Shown here one piece after another: positions 1-9,066 of a DNA stretch of 64,000 bases. The notes beneath the pieces are model-generated. The model made no database searches and was not told the origin of the DNA. It was given only the letters and a program-made list of their open reading frames with translations. Within the stretch, counting starts at the first letter, position 1, and every line of letters begins with the position of its first letter. The DNA is from Aciduliprofundum sp. MAR08-339 (GTDB taxonomy: Archaea; Thermoplasmatota; Thermoplasmata; Thermoplasmatales; Aciduliprofundaceae), in contig NC_019942.1 of assembly GCF_000327505.1 (NCBI RefSeq), positions 930,001 through 994,000 of the forward strand, given 5' to 3'. The position numbers and the translations under genes were made by a program.

Positions 1-2166
1 GGGTACCTTGTGGCAGCCACGCTAAGGCCCGAGACGATATTTGGTGTGACAAACCTCTGGATCAACCCCCATGCTGAGTACTGCGAAGTACTCGTGGATG
101 GGGAGAAATGGTGGATTTCCAAGGAGGCGGCCGAGAAATTGCATTATCAGAAAGAAAATGTGAAAACGGGAAAATGTGTGAAAGGAGAGTATTTTGTTGG
201 TAAAACCGTTGTGGAGCCTTCAGAAGGACGAGAAGTGCCAGTTTTGCCTGCAGAATTTGTGGACCCTGATAATGCCACGGGCGTTGTTTATTCCGTGCCT
301 GCCCACGCTCCCTACGATTACCGTGCCCTTGAGGATCTGAAGAAGAATGATAATATGCTTTTAAAATACGGGCTCAACTCGGAGGAGATAAGGAAAATAG
401 AGCCGATTAAAATAATTGATATTGAGGGTTATGATATACCTGCAAAGGATATATGCGAGAGAATGAGCATAAAGGACCAGAATGATCCTAGGCTTGAGGA
501 AGCCACGCAAATAATCTACAAGGATGAATTCTATTCCGGCGTTCTAAATGATAAATGCGGAAAGTTTGCAGGTATAAAGATAAACGAGATAAAGGATGAG
601 GTTAAAAACTGGCTTAAGGATATGGGTAAGGCGGATGTTTTCTACGAAACCTCAAGAAAGGCAGTGACACGAAACGGACACAAGGTCATCGTGGCTGTTC
701 TCCAGGATCAGTGGTTCATAGACTACACGCCAGAATGGTGGAAGGATGCAGGGCATAGAGCAGTGGATAAAATGCTATTTTACCCGGAAAAATACAGGGA
801 TATAATGCATGGCATAATTGACTGGCTTGAAAAGAGGCCATGCGCCCGCAAGAGAGGGCTTGGCACCAGGTTCCCGTGGAACAGGGAGTGGATTATAGAG
901 AGTTTGAGCGATTCAACGATATATATGGCAATGTACACAATAGTTCACATCCTAAGGAGGGAGAATATAGGGCCTGAGCGGTTGGGTGAAGAGTTTTTTG
1001 ACTATGTTTTCCTTGGCAGGGGTTCAGCCTCAGAAGTTTCAAAAATAACGGGAATAGATGAAAAAATTGTGGAGGAGATGCGCTCTGAGTTCCTTTACTG
1101 GTATCCAAATGATCAAAGGCACACTGCTCCCCCGCATCTCAGCAATCATCTCGCATTTTTCATAATGCACCATGTTGCCATATTCCCAGAGGAGCACTGG
1201 CCCGGTGGGATCACATTGAACGGACTTATGATTCGCGAAGGAGCAAAGATTTCAAAGAGCAAGGGCAACGTGATCCCTCTTGCCCATGTGGCCGATAAGT
1301 ATGGTGTGGATCTCTTCAGGCTCTATTGCGCCCTGAACGCGGATCTTGACAGCGTGGTGGACTGGAGGGAGAGCGAGATCGCCTCTCTCAGGAGAAGATT
1401 TGTGCAGTTTGTGAATCTTGCGGAAGAGAGCATAGAGGTTGAAGATTTGAAAGAACTTAATAGAATGGACAGGTGGCTACTATCCAGATTCTACAGGCTC
1501 TTCAGGGAAAGTGTCGCGCTCTTTGAGAATTTCAGGATAAGGGATGCGATGCTTAATATGTTAATTCATTTTGTGAATGATATCAAGTACTACGAGAGGA
1601 GGGAGGGCCCAGAGCGCAGGAGAAGGATGGTTCGGAGAATTCTTGGGGACTGGCTTCTTATACTCTCCCCAGTAATACCCCATATATGCGAGGAACTCTG
1701 GCACAGGCTTGGGCATGAGAGTTATATCTCCCTTGAAACCCTCCCACCAATAAGGGAAGATTACATTGATGATGTTGTTGAGGCTGAAGAAGAGTACATA
1801 CGTTCTATTCTTGCAGATATCAAGGAAATTGTGGAGGTTGCTAGGATAAAGCCAAGCAAGATATACATTTATACCGCAGAGCGGTGGAAGTGGGAGATAT
1901 TCAATGCACTTAAAGATTCAACTCCCAGGGAGGCCATGAAAATTGCAATGCGAATTCGTAAGGGCAAAGAGACAGCAGATTTTGTTAAGAGATTGCTTAA
2001 AGAGCATCTGGAATACAGGGAAATAGATGAGATTCGTGTTTTAAAGGAATCAAGTGAGTATTTGCAAAAAGAGACAGGGGCAGAGATAATAATAAATGCA
2101 GAGTACGACCCAAAGAAGAAGAGACGGTTCTCACTTCCATTGAAACCTGCAATTTATATTGAATGA
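1..2166 (+). CDS. leuS: Leucyl-tRNA synthetase, 3' part (5' end outside window)
   Basis: Charges tRNA-Leu with leucine in the cytoplasm. The reading frame is open from base 1 and starts inside the protein, so the N-terminal HIGH region is missing. What remains begins with the LRPETIFG motif that opens the CP1 editing domain. It then has the class I KMSKS loop as KISKSKGN near residue 418 of the visible part, an anticodon-binding helical domain, and a long C-terminal extension typical of archaeal/eukaryotic LeuRS. The end lies 1 nt from the convergent tRNA-Cys gene. Family assignment is secure from motif order and overall similarity; only the start is unknown. Confidence 0.95.
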   Translation, partial: GYLVAATLRPETIFGVTNLWINPHAEYCEVLVDGEKWWISKEAAEKLHYQKENVKTGKCVKGEYFVGKTVVEPSEGREVPVLPAEFVDPDNATGVVYSVPAHAPYDYRALEDLKKNDNMLLKYGLNSEEIRKIEPIKIIDIEGYDIPAKDICERMSIKDQNDPRLEEATQIIYKDEFYSGVLNDKCGKFAGIKINEIKDEVKNWLKDMGKADVFYETSRKAVTRNGHKVIVAVLQDQWFIDYTPEWWKDAGHRAVDKMLFYPEKYRDIMHGIIDWLEKRPCARKRGLGTRFPWNREWIIESLSDSTIYMAMYTIVHILRRENIGPERLGEEFFDYVFLGRGSASEVSKITGIDEKIVEEMRSEFLYWYPNDQRHTAPPHLSNHLAFFIMHHVAIFPEEHWPGGITLNGLMIREGAKISKSKGNVIPLAHVADKYGVDLFRLYCALNADLDSVVDWRESEIASLRRRFVQFVNLAEESIEVEDLKELNRMDRWLLSRFYRLFRESVALFENFRIRDAMLNMLIHFVNDIKYYERREGPERRRRMVRRILGDWLLILSPVIPHICEELWHRLGHESYISLETLPPIREDYIDDVVEAEEEYIRSILADIKEIVEVARIKPSKIYIYTAERWKWEIFNALKDSTPREAMKIAMRIRKGKETADFVKRLLKEHLEYREIDEIRVLKESSEYLQKETGAEIIINAEYDPKKKRRFSLPLKPAIYIE

Positions 2167-2167
2167 G

Positions 2168-2239
2168 AGGGCAGGTCGGGATTCGAACCCGAGTGAACGG
2201 GATCTGCAGTCCCGCGCATAACCTCTCTGCCACCTGCCC
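2168..2239 (-). tRNA. tRNA-Cys (anticodon GCA)
   Basis: On the minus strand the sequence folds as a 72-nt cloverleaf. The acceptor stem is GGGCAGG/CCTGCCC with discriminator U. The T-arm has loop TTCGAAT, and the anticodon GCA is read at 2205-2207. CCA is not encoded. It is convergent with leuS, and a TATA-like box lies at about 2264-2273, 29 nt upstream of its 5' end. Confidence 0.95.
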
Positions 2240-2263
2240 GTTATTTAGAGGGATATGATTCGG

Positions 2264-2273
2264 GTTTATTAGG
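2264..2273 (-). promoter_or_regulatory. TATA-like box of tRNA-Cys
   Basis: The minus-strand sequence CCTAATAAAC is centred about 29 nt before the tRNA 5' end, the usual archaeal box A distance. Called by position and composition only. Confidence 0.5.
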
Positions 2274-2291
2274 TTTTCTCCCCTGTGGGAA

Positions 2292-2301
2292 ATGATAAAT
2301 A
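2292..2301 (+). promoter_or_regulatory. TATA-like box of the PAP2 gene
   Basis: ATGATAAATA is centred about 26 nt before the ATG at 2323. There is no ribosome-binding site between them, consistent with a leaderless transcript. Confidence 0.5.
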
Positions 2302-2322
2302 GGACATTGCATATTCTCAACC

Positions 2323-2874
2323 ATGGGTCTTGAATCTATAAACATTCACTGGTTCAAAATCATAAACTCCCTGGCTGGAAAAAATCCTTATCTGGATGCT
2401 TTTATGATACTCTTTGCTCAGTATATGATTTTCATCGTGCCCATTTACCTGATATATCTCTTTTTCAGAAAAAATGGTGAAGATAGAAAATTTGCAGTTT
2501 TTGTTTTCATATCCATTGTTTTATCTTTGGGAGTTTCCATGACCATAAGCCATTTCTACTACCATCCACGGCCATTTGCAATGGGTCTGGGCACGACTCT
2601 GATATCTCACTCTACCGATAGTTCATTTCCCAGTGACCATACTACGTTAATATTTTCATTTGCCTTGCCATTTCTGTACCTCAAAAGATACAGGGAGGGT
2701 GCTGTTTTCCTAACCATTTCCGTGCTCATAGGCTATGCGAGGATATTCTGCGGTGTGCACTTTCCCTTTGACATAATCGGAGGTTTTCTCGTGGCATTGG
2801 CGGTATCCTACATTCTGTTTCTTTTCAGAACTCCTATCTTCAGGTGCGTATCCAGAATGCCCTATCTTTCGTAG
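2323..2874 (+). CDS. PAP2-family membrane phosphatase
   Basis: A 183-aa integral membrane protein of the PAP2/acid phosphatase superfamily, which removes phosphate from lipid (polyprenyl) phosphates or diphosphates at the membrane. The three superfamily motifs are visible: HPRP near residue 84, PSDH near 104 (usually PSGH), and ARIFCGVHFPFD near 140-151 with the catalytic His and Asp. About five hydrophobic segments flank them. Recycling of a polyprenyl carrier (BcrC-like) is a reasonable role, but the substrate cannot be read from sequence. The 3' end overlaps the convergent guanine deaminase gene by 13 bp. Confidence 0.85.
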   Translation: MGLESINIHWFKIINSLAGKNPYLDAFMILFAQYMIFIVPIYLIYLFFRKNGEDRKFAVFVFISIVLSLGVSMTISHFYYHPRPFAMGLGTTLISHSTDSSFPSDHTTLIFSFALPFLYLKRYREGAVFLTISVLIGYARIFCGVHFPFDIIGGFLVALAVSYILFLFRTPIFRCVSRMPYLS

Positions 2875-4067
2875 ACAGTTTTTCCAGAGATGTAAGTTGC
2901 CTGCACATTGCCACATCTTCCCAGGTAGATGAGGTGAGAGAGCAGATCCATGGTTTCCATATATTCATCTGGGGCCTTTAAAACCACAAAATCTGCCCAT
3001 TTTCCAGGTTCAAGGGAGCCGGTTACATTTCCAAGATTTAGAGATTCAGCTCCCCCAAGCGTTATGTGGTAAAAGGCCTCCTCGGGGGATATTTTATTGG
3101 CGTAGGAGGCATCTCTTGCAACTTCAAGCATTGAAAAATAGGGGCCGGCAGCGATATCCGAGCCAAATCCAACCCTTATGCCATACCTTCTCATTTTCTC
3201 TATACTCATTATTCCGCTGTGCAGGAAGAAGTTTGAAGATGGACAGTGAGATATTTTCACATTTCTATCTTTCAAAATTTTCAATTCCAAGTCTGATAAA
3301 TGCACTCCATGGGCCAGTATGGTGCTATCCCCCAGCAATCCCGCATGATCGTAAACGGAGGCATAATTACCATACTCGGGATGCATTTTCTTGATCATAT
3401 CAATCTCACCAGCCTGCTCGGATATGTGGGTCTGTACGTAAAGCCCGAGATTCCTGGCCAGATTTCCGAGCATGCGCATTAGTTCTATACTGCATGAAAC
3501 TGCAAATCTGGGGGTGACTGCGTAGAAAACTCTCTCTCTGTATCCATTCCATTTTTTTGCAAGTTCTACCACATCCTTTTTTGCATTTTCCACGGTGGTT
3601 TTTATTTCATCTGGTACGTTCATATCCATCAGCACTTGACCCATTATGAAGCGCATACCAATCTTTGCCCCCTCTTCAAACGCAATATTCGTTGCCTCCT
3701 TAAAAGGAGAGGAGAATATTGCAGCTGTTGTGGTGCCGTTTTTAACGAGGGCTGAGAAGAATTTTGATGCCCTGTCCCTTGCATAATCCTCATCTGAAAA
3801 CCTTGCCTCTGCGGGAAACACGTATTTTTCAAGCCATCCGAGGAGTTCCGGGTTCCATCTTGCACGCACATCCATTTGGGGTAGATGGGTATGTGTGTCC
3901 ACAAATCCAGGGAGGATCACATGATCTCTGTAATCCACTGCGTGCTCCTGTCTCTCCCTTGTTATATCTTTAACTTTTCCGTTTTCCACAACCAAATATG
4001 CATCTTCAAGATCCCTAAGTTCTCCACGCCAGTATGTTATTATCCTTGAGCGGTATGCTCTCTTCAT
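2862..4067 (-). CDS. Guanine deaminase-like amidohydrolase
   Basis: A 401-aa metal-dependent hydrolase of the amidohydrolase superfamily, ATZ/TRZ-guanine deaminase group. It probably converts guanine to xanthine in purine salvage or catabolism. Seen: GFVDTHTHLPQ near residue 55 (metal-binding HxH), the LLGWLEKYVFPAE segment typical of guanine deaminases, QTHISEQ near 212, HGVHL near 248, SHCPSSN, and GFGSDIAAG with the metal Asp. The ATG is probably leaderless, with a box A at about 4088-4103 on the minus strand. Another cyclic deaminase specificity (for example a pterin) is possible but less likely. Confidence 0.82.
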   Translation of the reverse strand: MKRAYRSRIITYWRGELRDLEDAYLVVENGKVKDITRERQEHAVDYRDHVILPGFVDTHTHLPQMDVRARWNPELLGWLEKYVFPAEARFSDEDYARDRASKFFSALVKNGTTTAAIFSSPFKEATNIAFEEGAKIGMRFIMGQVLMDMNVPDEIKTTVENAKKDVVELAKKWNGYRERVFYAVTPRFAVSCSIELMRMLGNLARNLGLYVQTHISEQAGEIDMIKKMHPEYGNYASVYDHAGLLGDSTILAHGVHLSDLELKILKDRNVKISHCPSSNFFLHSGIMSIEKMRRYGIRVGFGSDIAAGPYFSMLEVARDASYANKISPEEAFYHITLGGAESLNLGNVTGSLEPGKWADFVVLKAPDEYMETMDLLSHLIYLGRCGNVQATYISGKTVYER

Positions 4068-4087
4068 TCCATGGCGAATTGCGGTGG

Positions 4088-4103
4088 TTAATTTAATACT
4101 TTT
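4088..4103 (-). promoter_or_regulatory. TATA-like box of guanine deaminase
   Basis: The A/T-rich minus-strand stretch AAAAGTATTAAATTAA is centred about 26-28 nt before the ATG at 4067. Confidence 0.5.
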
Positions 4104-4166
4104 TGCGAAAACCCAAAATCTAAAATAGAAGAAATCAATATGTGCTTTGCTAAGGGAGATGATATT

Positions 4167-5324
4167 ATGGGAGTTTTGAAAGATACAGGAGCAATAGAGT
4201 ATTCAAAGGGTTTGGAAGGTGTTATTGCCGCACTGTCCTCAATAAGCGCAATTGATGGCAATGAGGGAAAATTGATCTACAGAGGCATTCCCATTGAGAT
4301 GCTTGCCAAGTATTCCTCCTACGAGGAAACAGCATATCTCCTTCTGTATGGAGATCTGCCTACGAGGGAGGAACTGGATGAATTCTCGTCCCAGATGAGG
4401 GAACTTAGAATTCTTCCCAAGAAAGTTGAGGACTGTGTTAAGGAACTGCCTCCAAATCCTCACCCTATGGACATTCTCAAGGTAGCTGTGGCCCACGCCG
4501 GGCTCTACGATCCTGACCAGTATAGATGCTGTCGCGAGGGCGTGATGCGCAAGGTCATACGCATAATTGCCCAGATTCCAACAATCATTGCATACTACCA
4601 CAGGGCCCGTACCGGTCAGGAGATCGTGCCACCTGATCAGAATTTAGGTCATGCTGCCAATTTTCTCTACATGCTTCATGGAAAAAAGCCGGACGAGGAA
4701 GAGGCCAGAATCTTTGACATAGCACTTATCTTGCATGCGGAGCATGGGCTCAACGCGTCCACATTTGCAGCCATGGTAACTGCTTCCACGCTTTCTGATA
4801 TAAATTCAGCGATAGTATCTGCCATCGGAGCTCTCAAGGGGCCTCTCCACGGAGGAGCCAATGAAAGGGTTTTGAAAATGCTTGATGAGATAGGCTCACC
4901 TGATAAGGCGGAGGAATATGTGCTCAACGCTCTGAAAGAGAAGCGCCGCATAATGGGATTTGGGCATAGGGTTTATAAGACATATGATCCACGCGCCAGA
5001 ATTCTTAAGGAGTATGCAGAGTATCTCTCTGATAAATACAACGACAGGAAGTACATATCCATAGGTGAGAAGATTGAGGAGATAATGATTCGCGAGCTGG
5101 GAAATAAGGGCATATTTCCCAATGTGGATTTCTACTCGGGAATCGTTTATCAGTTCCTTGGAATTCCCCGTGATCTTTTCACACCTGTTTTCGCCATGGC
5201 CCGCTCGGTGGGCTGGGCCGCGCATGTTTGCGAGTACACTCAAAACAACAGAATTTTCAGACCGAGGGCTTACTATACCGGACCGGATTATGTTGAGTAT
5301 GTACCCATAGAAAATAGGAGGTAA
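4167..5324 (+). CDS. Citrate synthase
   Basis: Condenses oxaloacetate and acetyl-CoA to citrate. The protein is about 385 aa, the short archaeal/Gram-positive type. Catalytic residues are visible: His in LHGGANE, His in FGHRVYK and Asp in NVDFYSG. The C-terminal CEY..NNRIFRPRAYYTGP block is typical. An upstream in-frame ATG exists at 4140, but GGGAGATGAT lies directly before the ATG at 4167, so I chose that start. The next gene starts within a few bases of the stop, and the two LeuCD-like genes downstream form an operon with it. A 2-methylcitrate synthase activity cannot be excluded. Confidence 0.92.
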   Translation: MGVLKDTGAIEYSKGLEGVIAALSSISAIDGNEGKLIYRGIPIEMLAKYSSYEETAYLLLYGDLPTREELDEFSSQMRELRILPKKVEDCVKELPPNPHPMDILKVAVAHAGLYDPDQYRCCREGVMRKVIRIIAQIPTIIAYYHRARTGQEIVPPDQNLGHAANFLYMLHGKKPDEEEARIFDIALILHAEHGLNASTFAAMVTASTLSDINSAIVSAIGALKGPLHGGANERVLKMLDEIGSPDKAEEYVLNALKEKRRIMGFGHRVYKTYDPRARILKEYAEYLSDKYNDRKYISIGEKIEEIMIRELGNKGIFPNVDFYSGIVYQFLGIPRDLFTPVFAMARSVGWAAHVCEYTQNNRIFRPRAYYTGPDYVEYVPIENRR

Positions 5325-5329
5325 TGCGT

Positions 5330-6589
5330 ATGGGAAAGACAATGGCTGAGAAGATAATTGGAGAGCATGCAGGGAAGGAAGTGAAGGCTGGAGAAATCGT
5401 GGTTGCGAAAGTGGATGTGGCAATGGTGCAGGATGGCACAGGTCCACTGAGCGTGGATGTGCTGAAGAAGATGGGAATGGAAAAGGTGTTTGATAAGAAC
5501 AACACCATTCTGTTTCTTGACCATGCAACTCCTTCGCCCCGCAAGGAGCTGAGCAACGCACACAAAATTCTGAGGAATTTCTCTGAGAAAACGGGCGCGT
5601 ATCTCTCCGATGTGGGAGAGGGTGTGTGCCATCAGCGCCTTGTGGAATCATGGGCCTCCCCGGGACAGCTGATAGTGGGTGCGGATTCGCATACCTGCAC
5701 ATCCGGAGCGCTGGGCGCGTTTGCCACGGGAATGGGCAGCACGGATGTTGCCATAGCCTTCGCCCTCGGGAAGGTGTGGCTCCGAGTTCCCGAGACTCAT
5801 CTGTTCCGCATAACAGGAGAGTTTCCGAAGGGAGTGTACTCCAAAGATTTGATTCTGCACATAATTGGAACAATTGGAGCGGATGGAGCAACGTACAAGG
5901 CGATGGAATTCGTGGGACCAACCATTGACAGGATGAGTATGGAATCAAGGTTCACCATCACGAACATGGCCATTGAAGCTGGAGGCAAGACAGGAATGAT
6001 TCCTCCCGATTCCACAACGAAGGAATACCTTGAGAAAATGGGAAGGGGCGAGAAGTACAGGGAGATAAAGAGCGATGATGACGCGGAGTTTGAGAAAGAA
6101 TACGAGTTTGATGTTAGCGAACTTGAGCCCACGGTTTCATTCCCGCACACCGTTGACAACACGAGAACCATAACCGAGGCGAAGAAAATGGATATAAGAA
6201 TTGATCAGGTTTACATAGGCACATGCACAAACGGGCGCATTGAGGATCTTCGTATCGCCGCCAATATTTTGGATGGAAACAAGGTGAATAAGAAAACGAG
6301 GTTGATAGTCATTCCGGCATCCCGCAGGGTTTATATACAGGCCTTGAAAGAAGGATTGCTTGAGAAATTCGTTGAAGCGGGCGCGGCCATTGAATCCCCC
6401 GGTTGTGGGCCATGCGTGGGCATACATAAAGGTGTTCTTGCGGACGGAGAGAGGGTGTTGAGCACGCAGAACCGCAACTTCAAAGGGAGAATGGGCAATC
6501 CAAATGCGGAGATTTATCTCGGTTCTCCTGCCACTGCGGCTGCAACTGCAATTGAAGGAAAAATAGCGGATCCTCGTGATTATCTGTGA
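5330..6589 (+). CDS. Aconitase-family hydratase, large subunit (LeuC/HacA type)
   Basis: The [4Fe-4S] large subunit of a two-subunit isomerase of the 3-isopropylmalate dehydratase/homoaconitase family. Seen: [13 protein letters not shown] near residue 118 and [10 protein letters not shown] near 355, which supply the three cluster cysteines. GGAGG at 5317-5321 is only 2 nt from the ATG at 5324 but 8 nt from the ATG at 5330, so 5330 is the better start. It sits directly between citrate synthase and the small subunit, with no leucine-pathway gene around. I therefore infer that it works on citrate (aconitase role) rather than isopropylmalate. Homoaconitase or isopropylmalate isomerase remain alternatives. 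Confidence 0.85.
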   Translation: MGKTMAEKIIGEHAGKEVKAGEIVVAKVDVAMVQDGTGPLSVDVLKKMGMEKVFDKNNTILFLDHATPSPRKELSNAHKILRNFSEKTGAYLSDVGEGVCHQRLVESWASPGQLIVGADSHTCTSGALGAFATGMGSTDVAIAFALGKVWLRVPETHLFRITGEFPKGVYSKDLILHIIGTIGADGATYKAMEFVGPTIDRMSMESRFTITNMAIEAGGKTGMIPPDSTTKEYLEKMGRGEKYREIKSDDDAEFEKEYEFDVSELEPTVSFPHTVDNTRTITEAKKMDIRIDQVYIGTCTNGRIEDLRIAANILDGNKVNKKTRLIVIPASRRVYIQALKEGLLEKFVEAGAAIESPGCGPCVGIHKGVLADGERVLSTQNRNFKGRMGNPNAEIYLGSPATAAATAIEGKIADPRDYL

Positions 6590-6599
6590 GGTGATAGAA

Positions 6600-7106
6600 A
6601 TGGAGAAGATAATTAAAGGAAGAGTCTGGAAGTTTGGCGATGACATTTCCACGGATCACATCGCTCCTGGGCGCTATTTCCATCTTCGCACCAATCTTCC
6701 CGAACTGGCGAAGCATGTGCTTGAAGATGCAGATCCTGAGTTTCCGAAGAAGGTCAAGCCGGGAGACATAATCGTCGCAGGAAACAACTTCGGATTGGGG
6801 AGCAGCAGAGAGCACGCGCCGCGCATAATCAAGCTAGCGGGAGTGAGCTGTGTGATTGCAAAGAGCTTTGCAAGGATATTCTATCGCAACGCGTTCAACA
6901 TTGGCCTGCCACTTTTGGTTGCGGATACAGACAAAATTGACGAGGGCGATGAACTTGAAATAGACCTTGAAAACGGAGTAATAAAGGATCTTACCAAGGG
7001 AATTGAGCTGCAGAGCACTCCAATTCCACCGTTCATGATGCGACTCCTTGAAGATGGGGGCATCGTGGAGCACATAATGAAGCACGGGGATTTTAAGGTG
7101 GATTAA
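6600..7106 (+). CDS. Aconitase-family hydratase, small subunit (LeuD/HacB type)
   Basis: A 168-aa swivel-domain partner of the preceding large subunit. Seen: [14 protein letters not shown] near the N-terminus, [13 protein letters not shown] in the middle (usually NFGCGSSREHA) and [18 protein letters not shown]. The ATG at 6600 follows GAGGTGAT by a few bases, better than the upstream in-frame ATG at 6576. The substrate-recognition loop reads RYFHLRT. In archaeal enzymes of this family an Arg in this loop is associated with substrates carrying an extra carboxylate (citrate/homocitrate), which supports an aconitase-like role. That specificity reading is from memory of the family and is inference. 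Confidence 0.85.
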   Translation: MEKIIKGRVWKFGDDISTDHIAPGRYFHLRTNLPELAKHVLEDADPEFPKKVKPGDIIVAGNNFGLGSSREHAPRIIKLAGVSCVIAKSFARIFYRNAFNIGLPLLVADTDKIDEGDELEIDLENGVIKDLTKGIELQSTPIPPFMMRLLEDGGIVEHIMKHGDFKVD

Positions 7107-7125
7107 ATTTTAATCTTATCCACAA

Positions 7126-7141
7126 AGTTTTTATTTTTTGA
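7126..7141 (+). terminator. T-rich terminator after the citrate operon
   Basis: A run of T residues broken by one A (7128-7139) follows the small-subunit stop by about 20 nt, the usual archaeal intrinsic terminator pattern. Confidence 0.45.
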
Positions 7142-7172
7142 TTTCTAACCTTATTTGTGGGAGGAGGCAATT

Positions 7173-7805
7173 GTGAATGGAAAATCGAGTAGTATGGTTG
7201 TTGTGGTGAGCCTTATTTTTTTGGCTCTATTAGTGACACCAGTGGCACTTGGAGAGGATGTGAACAGTGATTCTGGTAATGTGAGCATCTCCGAAAACCA
7301 GTACTGGTACCATCTAATTGGCCTGCCAAATGGTGGCGGCATAAGGTACACAATAAAGGCAACTGGATCTGTGAATGCCTACCTTTTGGATGAAAACAAT
7401 TTTCAGAAATATGCAGCCGGGCAGAGATTCGTTTATATATCGGGCGGCTCCGTTTTGAGTGTTCAAAATGCAAATGTACAGTACTATGTGAACAGTTCTG
7501 CAGGGGGTAAGTATTATCTCGTGGTGGAAAGCGCAGCCCCAAGTTCTGTCAGTTTCAGTTATTCCCTGAAATATGGAAAGGATGTTGAACTGTCCATCGG
7601 TGAGTTTCTGGGAAGTCTGGGAGGAAAGACCTGTATCTTGGGCATGCTATTTTTTGTGGTATGGCTCTTGGTGCTGATATGGGTTTACAGAGATGCAAAG
7701 CGTCGTGGAAAAAGCGGACTGGTATGGTTTCTGGTGGTTCTCATACTGAACATAATTGGGCTCATCATCTGGCTTATAGTCAGACCAAAAAACAGAGTCC
7801 GCTAA
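7173..7805 (+). CDS. Secreted/membrane-anchored protein of unknown function
   Basis: About 210 aa. The N-terminus is a signal peptide or membrane anchor (VVVVSLIFLALLVTPVALG). A beta-rich extracellular part of about 110 aa follows. The C-terminus has two hydrophobic helices around the positively charged link YRDAKRRGKSG, a helical hairpin seen at the end of many small archaeal/bacterial membrane proteins. The GTG at 7173 is preceded by GGGAGGAGG with good spacing; the alternative TTG at 7155 lies upstream of that site and is unlikely. I do not recognise the ectodomain. It lies between the citrate operon and the convergent isocitrate dehydrogenase. Confidence 0.7.
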   Translation: MNGKSSSMVVVVSLIFLALLVTPVALGEDVNSDSGNVSISENQYWYHLIGLPNGGGIRYTIKATGSVNAYLLDENNFQKYAAGQRFVYISGGSVLSVQNANVQYYVNSSAGGKYYLVVESAAPSSVSFSYSLKYGKDVELSIGEFLGSLGGKTCILGMLFFVVWLLVLIWVYRDAKRRGKSGLVWFLVVLILNIIGLIIWLIVRPKNRVR

Positions 7806-7827
7806 TTTTTTTTATTTTTTAAAAAAT
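7806..7827. terminator. Bidirectional poly-T/poly-A terminator
   Basis: Eight T, one A, six T and six A lie between two convergent genes, giving T-runs on both strands. It can end transcription from both sides. Confidence 0.6.
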
Positions 7828-9027
7828 TTAAGAGGAGGTGTATTTCTTCCACCTTTCTTCCAGTTTTGGATCCTTCAAAGTTTCCATAACGTAATTTGCA
7901 AGTTCCTCGCCCGTTGCTCCATCGCTGCGCCCAGTTACTACAATTTTCTTCTCGTAGACCGTGCATATGTCTATGGCCATATTCAGGCGCCGTGCCTCTT
8001 CCACATAACCAATATGCTCAAGCATCATTGCACCAGCTTTGATCATGCTCATGGGACTCGCATACTTTGCCCTTCCTTCCTTCACCATGCGCAGTGCAGT
8101 CCCATGTATGGCTTCAAACATCGCATATCTCTTTCCGATATTTGCGCTGCCAGCTGTGCCAACGCCACCCTGAATCTGGGCGGCCTCATCCGTGAGTATG
8201 TCCCCGTACAGATTTGGAAGCACAATCACATCAAACTGTGAGCGCCTCGCCGGGTCAATGAGCTTTGCGGTCATTATGTCTATGAACCAGTCATCCCATT
8301 CCACATCTGGATAGTCCTTTGCAACACGCTCTGCCACATCCAGGAAAAGTCCATCCGTTTTCTTGACCACATTTGCCTTTGTTACCACAGTCACCTTCTT
8401 GCGGTTGTTCTTCTTCGCATACTCAAATGCGAGGCGAATTATGCGCTCTGCTCCGGGAGCGGTTATCACCTTGAAATCCATGGCTAGATCGTTGCCTATC
8501 ATGATTCCTTTTGATCCGAGCATGTAAGCACCCTCCGTGTTCTCCCTGAAAAACACCCAGTCAATGCCCAGTTCTGGTACACGCACCGGACGAACATTGG
8601 CAAATAGATCCAGGGCTCGACGAATTGCCACATTGGCGCTTTCAATATTTGGCCACGGATCACCCTTCTTGGGAGTGGTTGTGGGACCCTTTAAAAGAAC
8701 GTGACATTTTTTGATCTCTTCAAGTACATCATCTGGCACGGCCTGCATGTGCTTCACTCGATTCTCAATTGTGAGTCCCTCAATCTTCCTGAACTCTATT
8801 TTTCCCGTGGCAATTTCGTCTTTCAGAAGAAACTCAAGAACGCGCTGTGTTTGCTCTGTGATGTATGGTCCTATTCCGTCACCTCCTGCAACTCCTATCA
8901 CTATTTTTGGAAGCTTTGAATAATCAATCCAGTCCCCCTCGTTTCTTATCCTCTGCACCCTTTCAAGTTGTTCTCTAAGCAAACTTTCAAAGTGTTCCAC
9001 CGCTGCCTTGATTTCCTGCTCATGCAT
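7828..9027 (-). CDS. Isocitrate dehydrogenase (isocitrate/isopropylmalate dehydrogenase family)
   Basis: Oxidative decarboxylation of isocitrate to 2-oxoglutarate. The substrate loop reads SANVAIRRALDLFANVRPVR: the S-x-N-x3-R pattern is that of isocitrate dehydrogenases, not the pattern of isopropylmalate or homoisocitrate enzymes. The metal-binding segment NLYGDILTDEAAQ and the GDGIGPYI nucleotide-site start are present. The protein is 399 aa. The ATG follows GGTGAT by 4 nt. Coenzyme choice is unclear: the region after IHGTA (LRMVKEGRAKY) does not match the usual NAD or NADP signatures that I know. It is convergent with the citrate operon and completes a three-step path. Confidence 0.85.
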   Translation of the reverse strand: MHEQEIKAAVEHFESLLREQLERVQRIRNEGDWIDYSKLPKIVIGVAGGDGIGPYITEQTQRVLEFLLKDEIATGKIEFRKIEGLTIENRVKHMQAVPDDVLEEIKKCHVLLKGPTTTPKKGDPWPNIESANVAIRRALDLFANVRPVRVPELGIDWVFFRENTEGAYMLGSKGIMIGNDLAMDFKVITAPGAERIIRLAFEYAKKNNRKKVTVVTKANVVKKTDGLFLDVAERVAKDYPDVEWDDWFIDIMTAKLIDPARRSQFDVIVLPNLYGDILTDEAAQIQGGVGTAGSANIGKRYAMFEAIHGTALRMVKEGRAKYASPMSMIKAGAMMLEHIGYVEEARRLNMAIDICTVYEKKIVVTGRSDGATGEELANYVMETLKDPKLEERWKKYTSS

Positions 9028-9066
9028 ACTATCACCAATTTCAATAATAGGATTCAGTAATTAAAC

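Noticed and set aside
4896-5948. A 350-aa open frame on the minus strand over the citrate synthase/large-subunit junction
   Set aside because: It lies antisense to two certain genes, has no recognisable motif, is rich in Cys, His, Pro and Ser, and has no promoter of its own.
5330-7106. Leucine biosynthesis leuC-leuD
   Set aside because: No leuA or leuB is near; context with citrate synthase and isocitrate dehydrogenase favours citrate as substrate.
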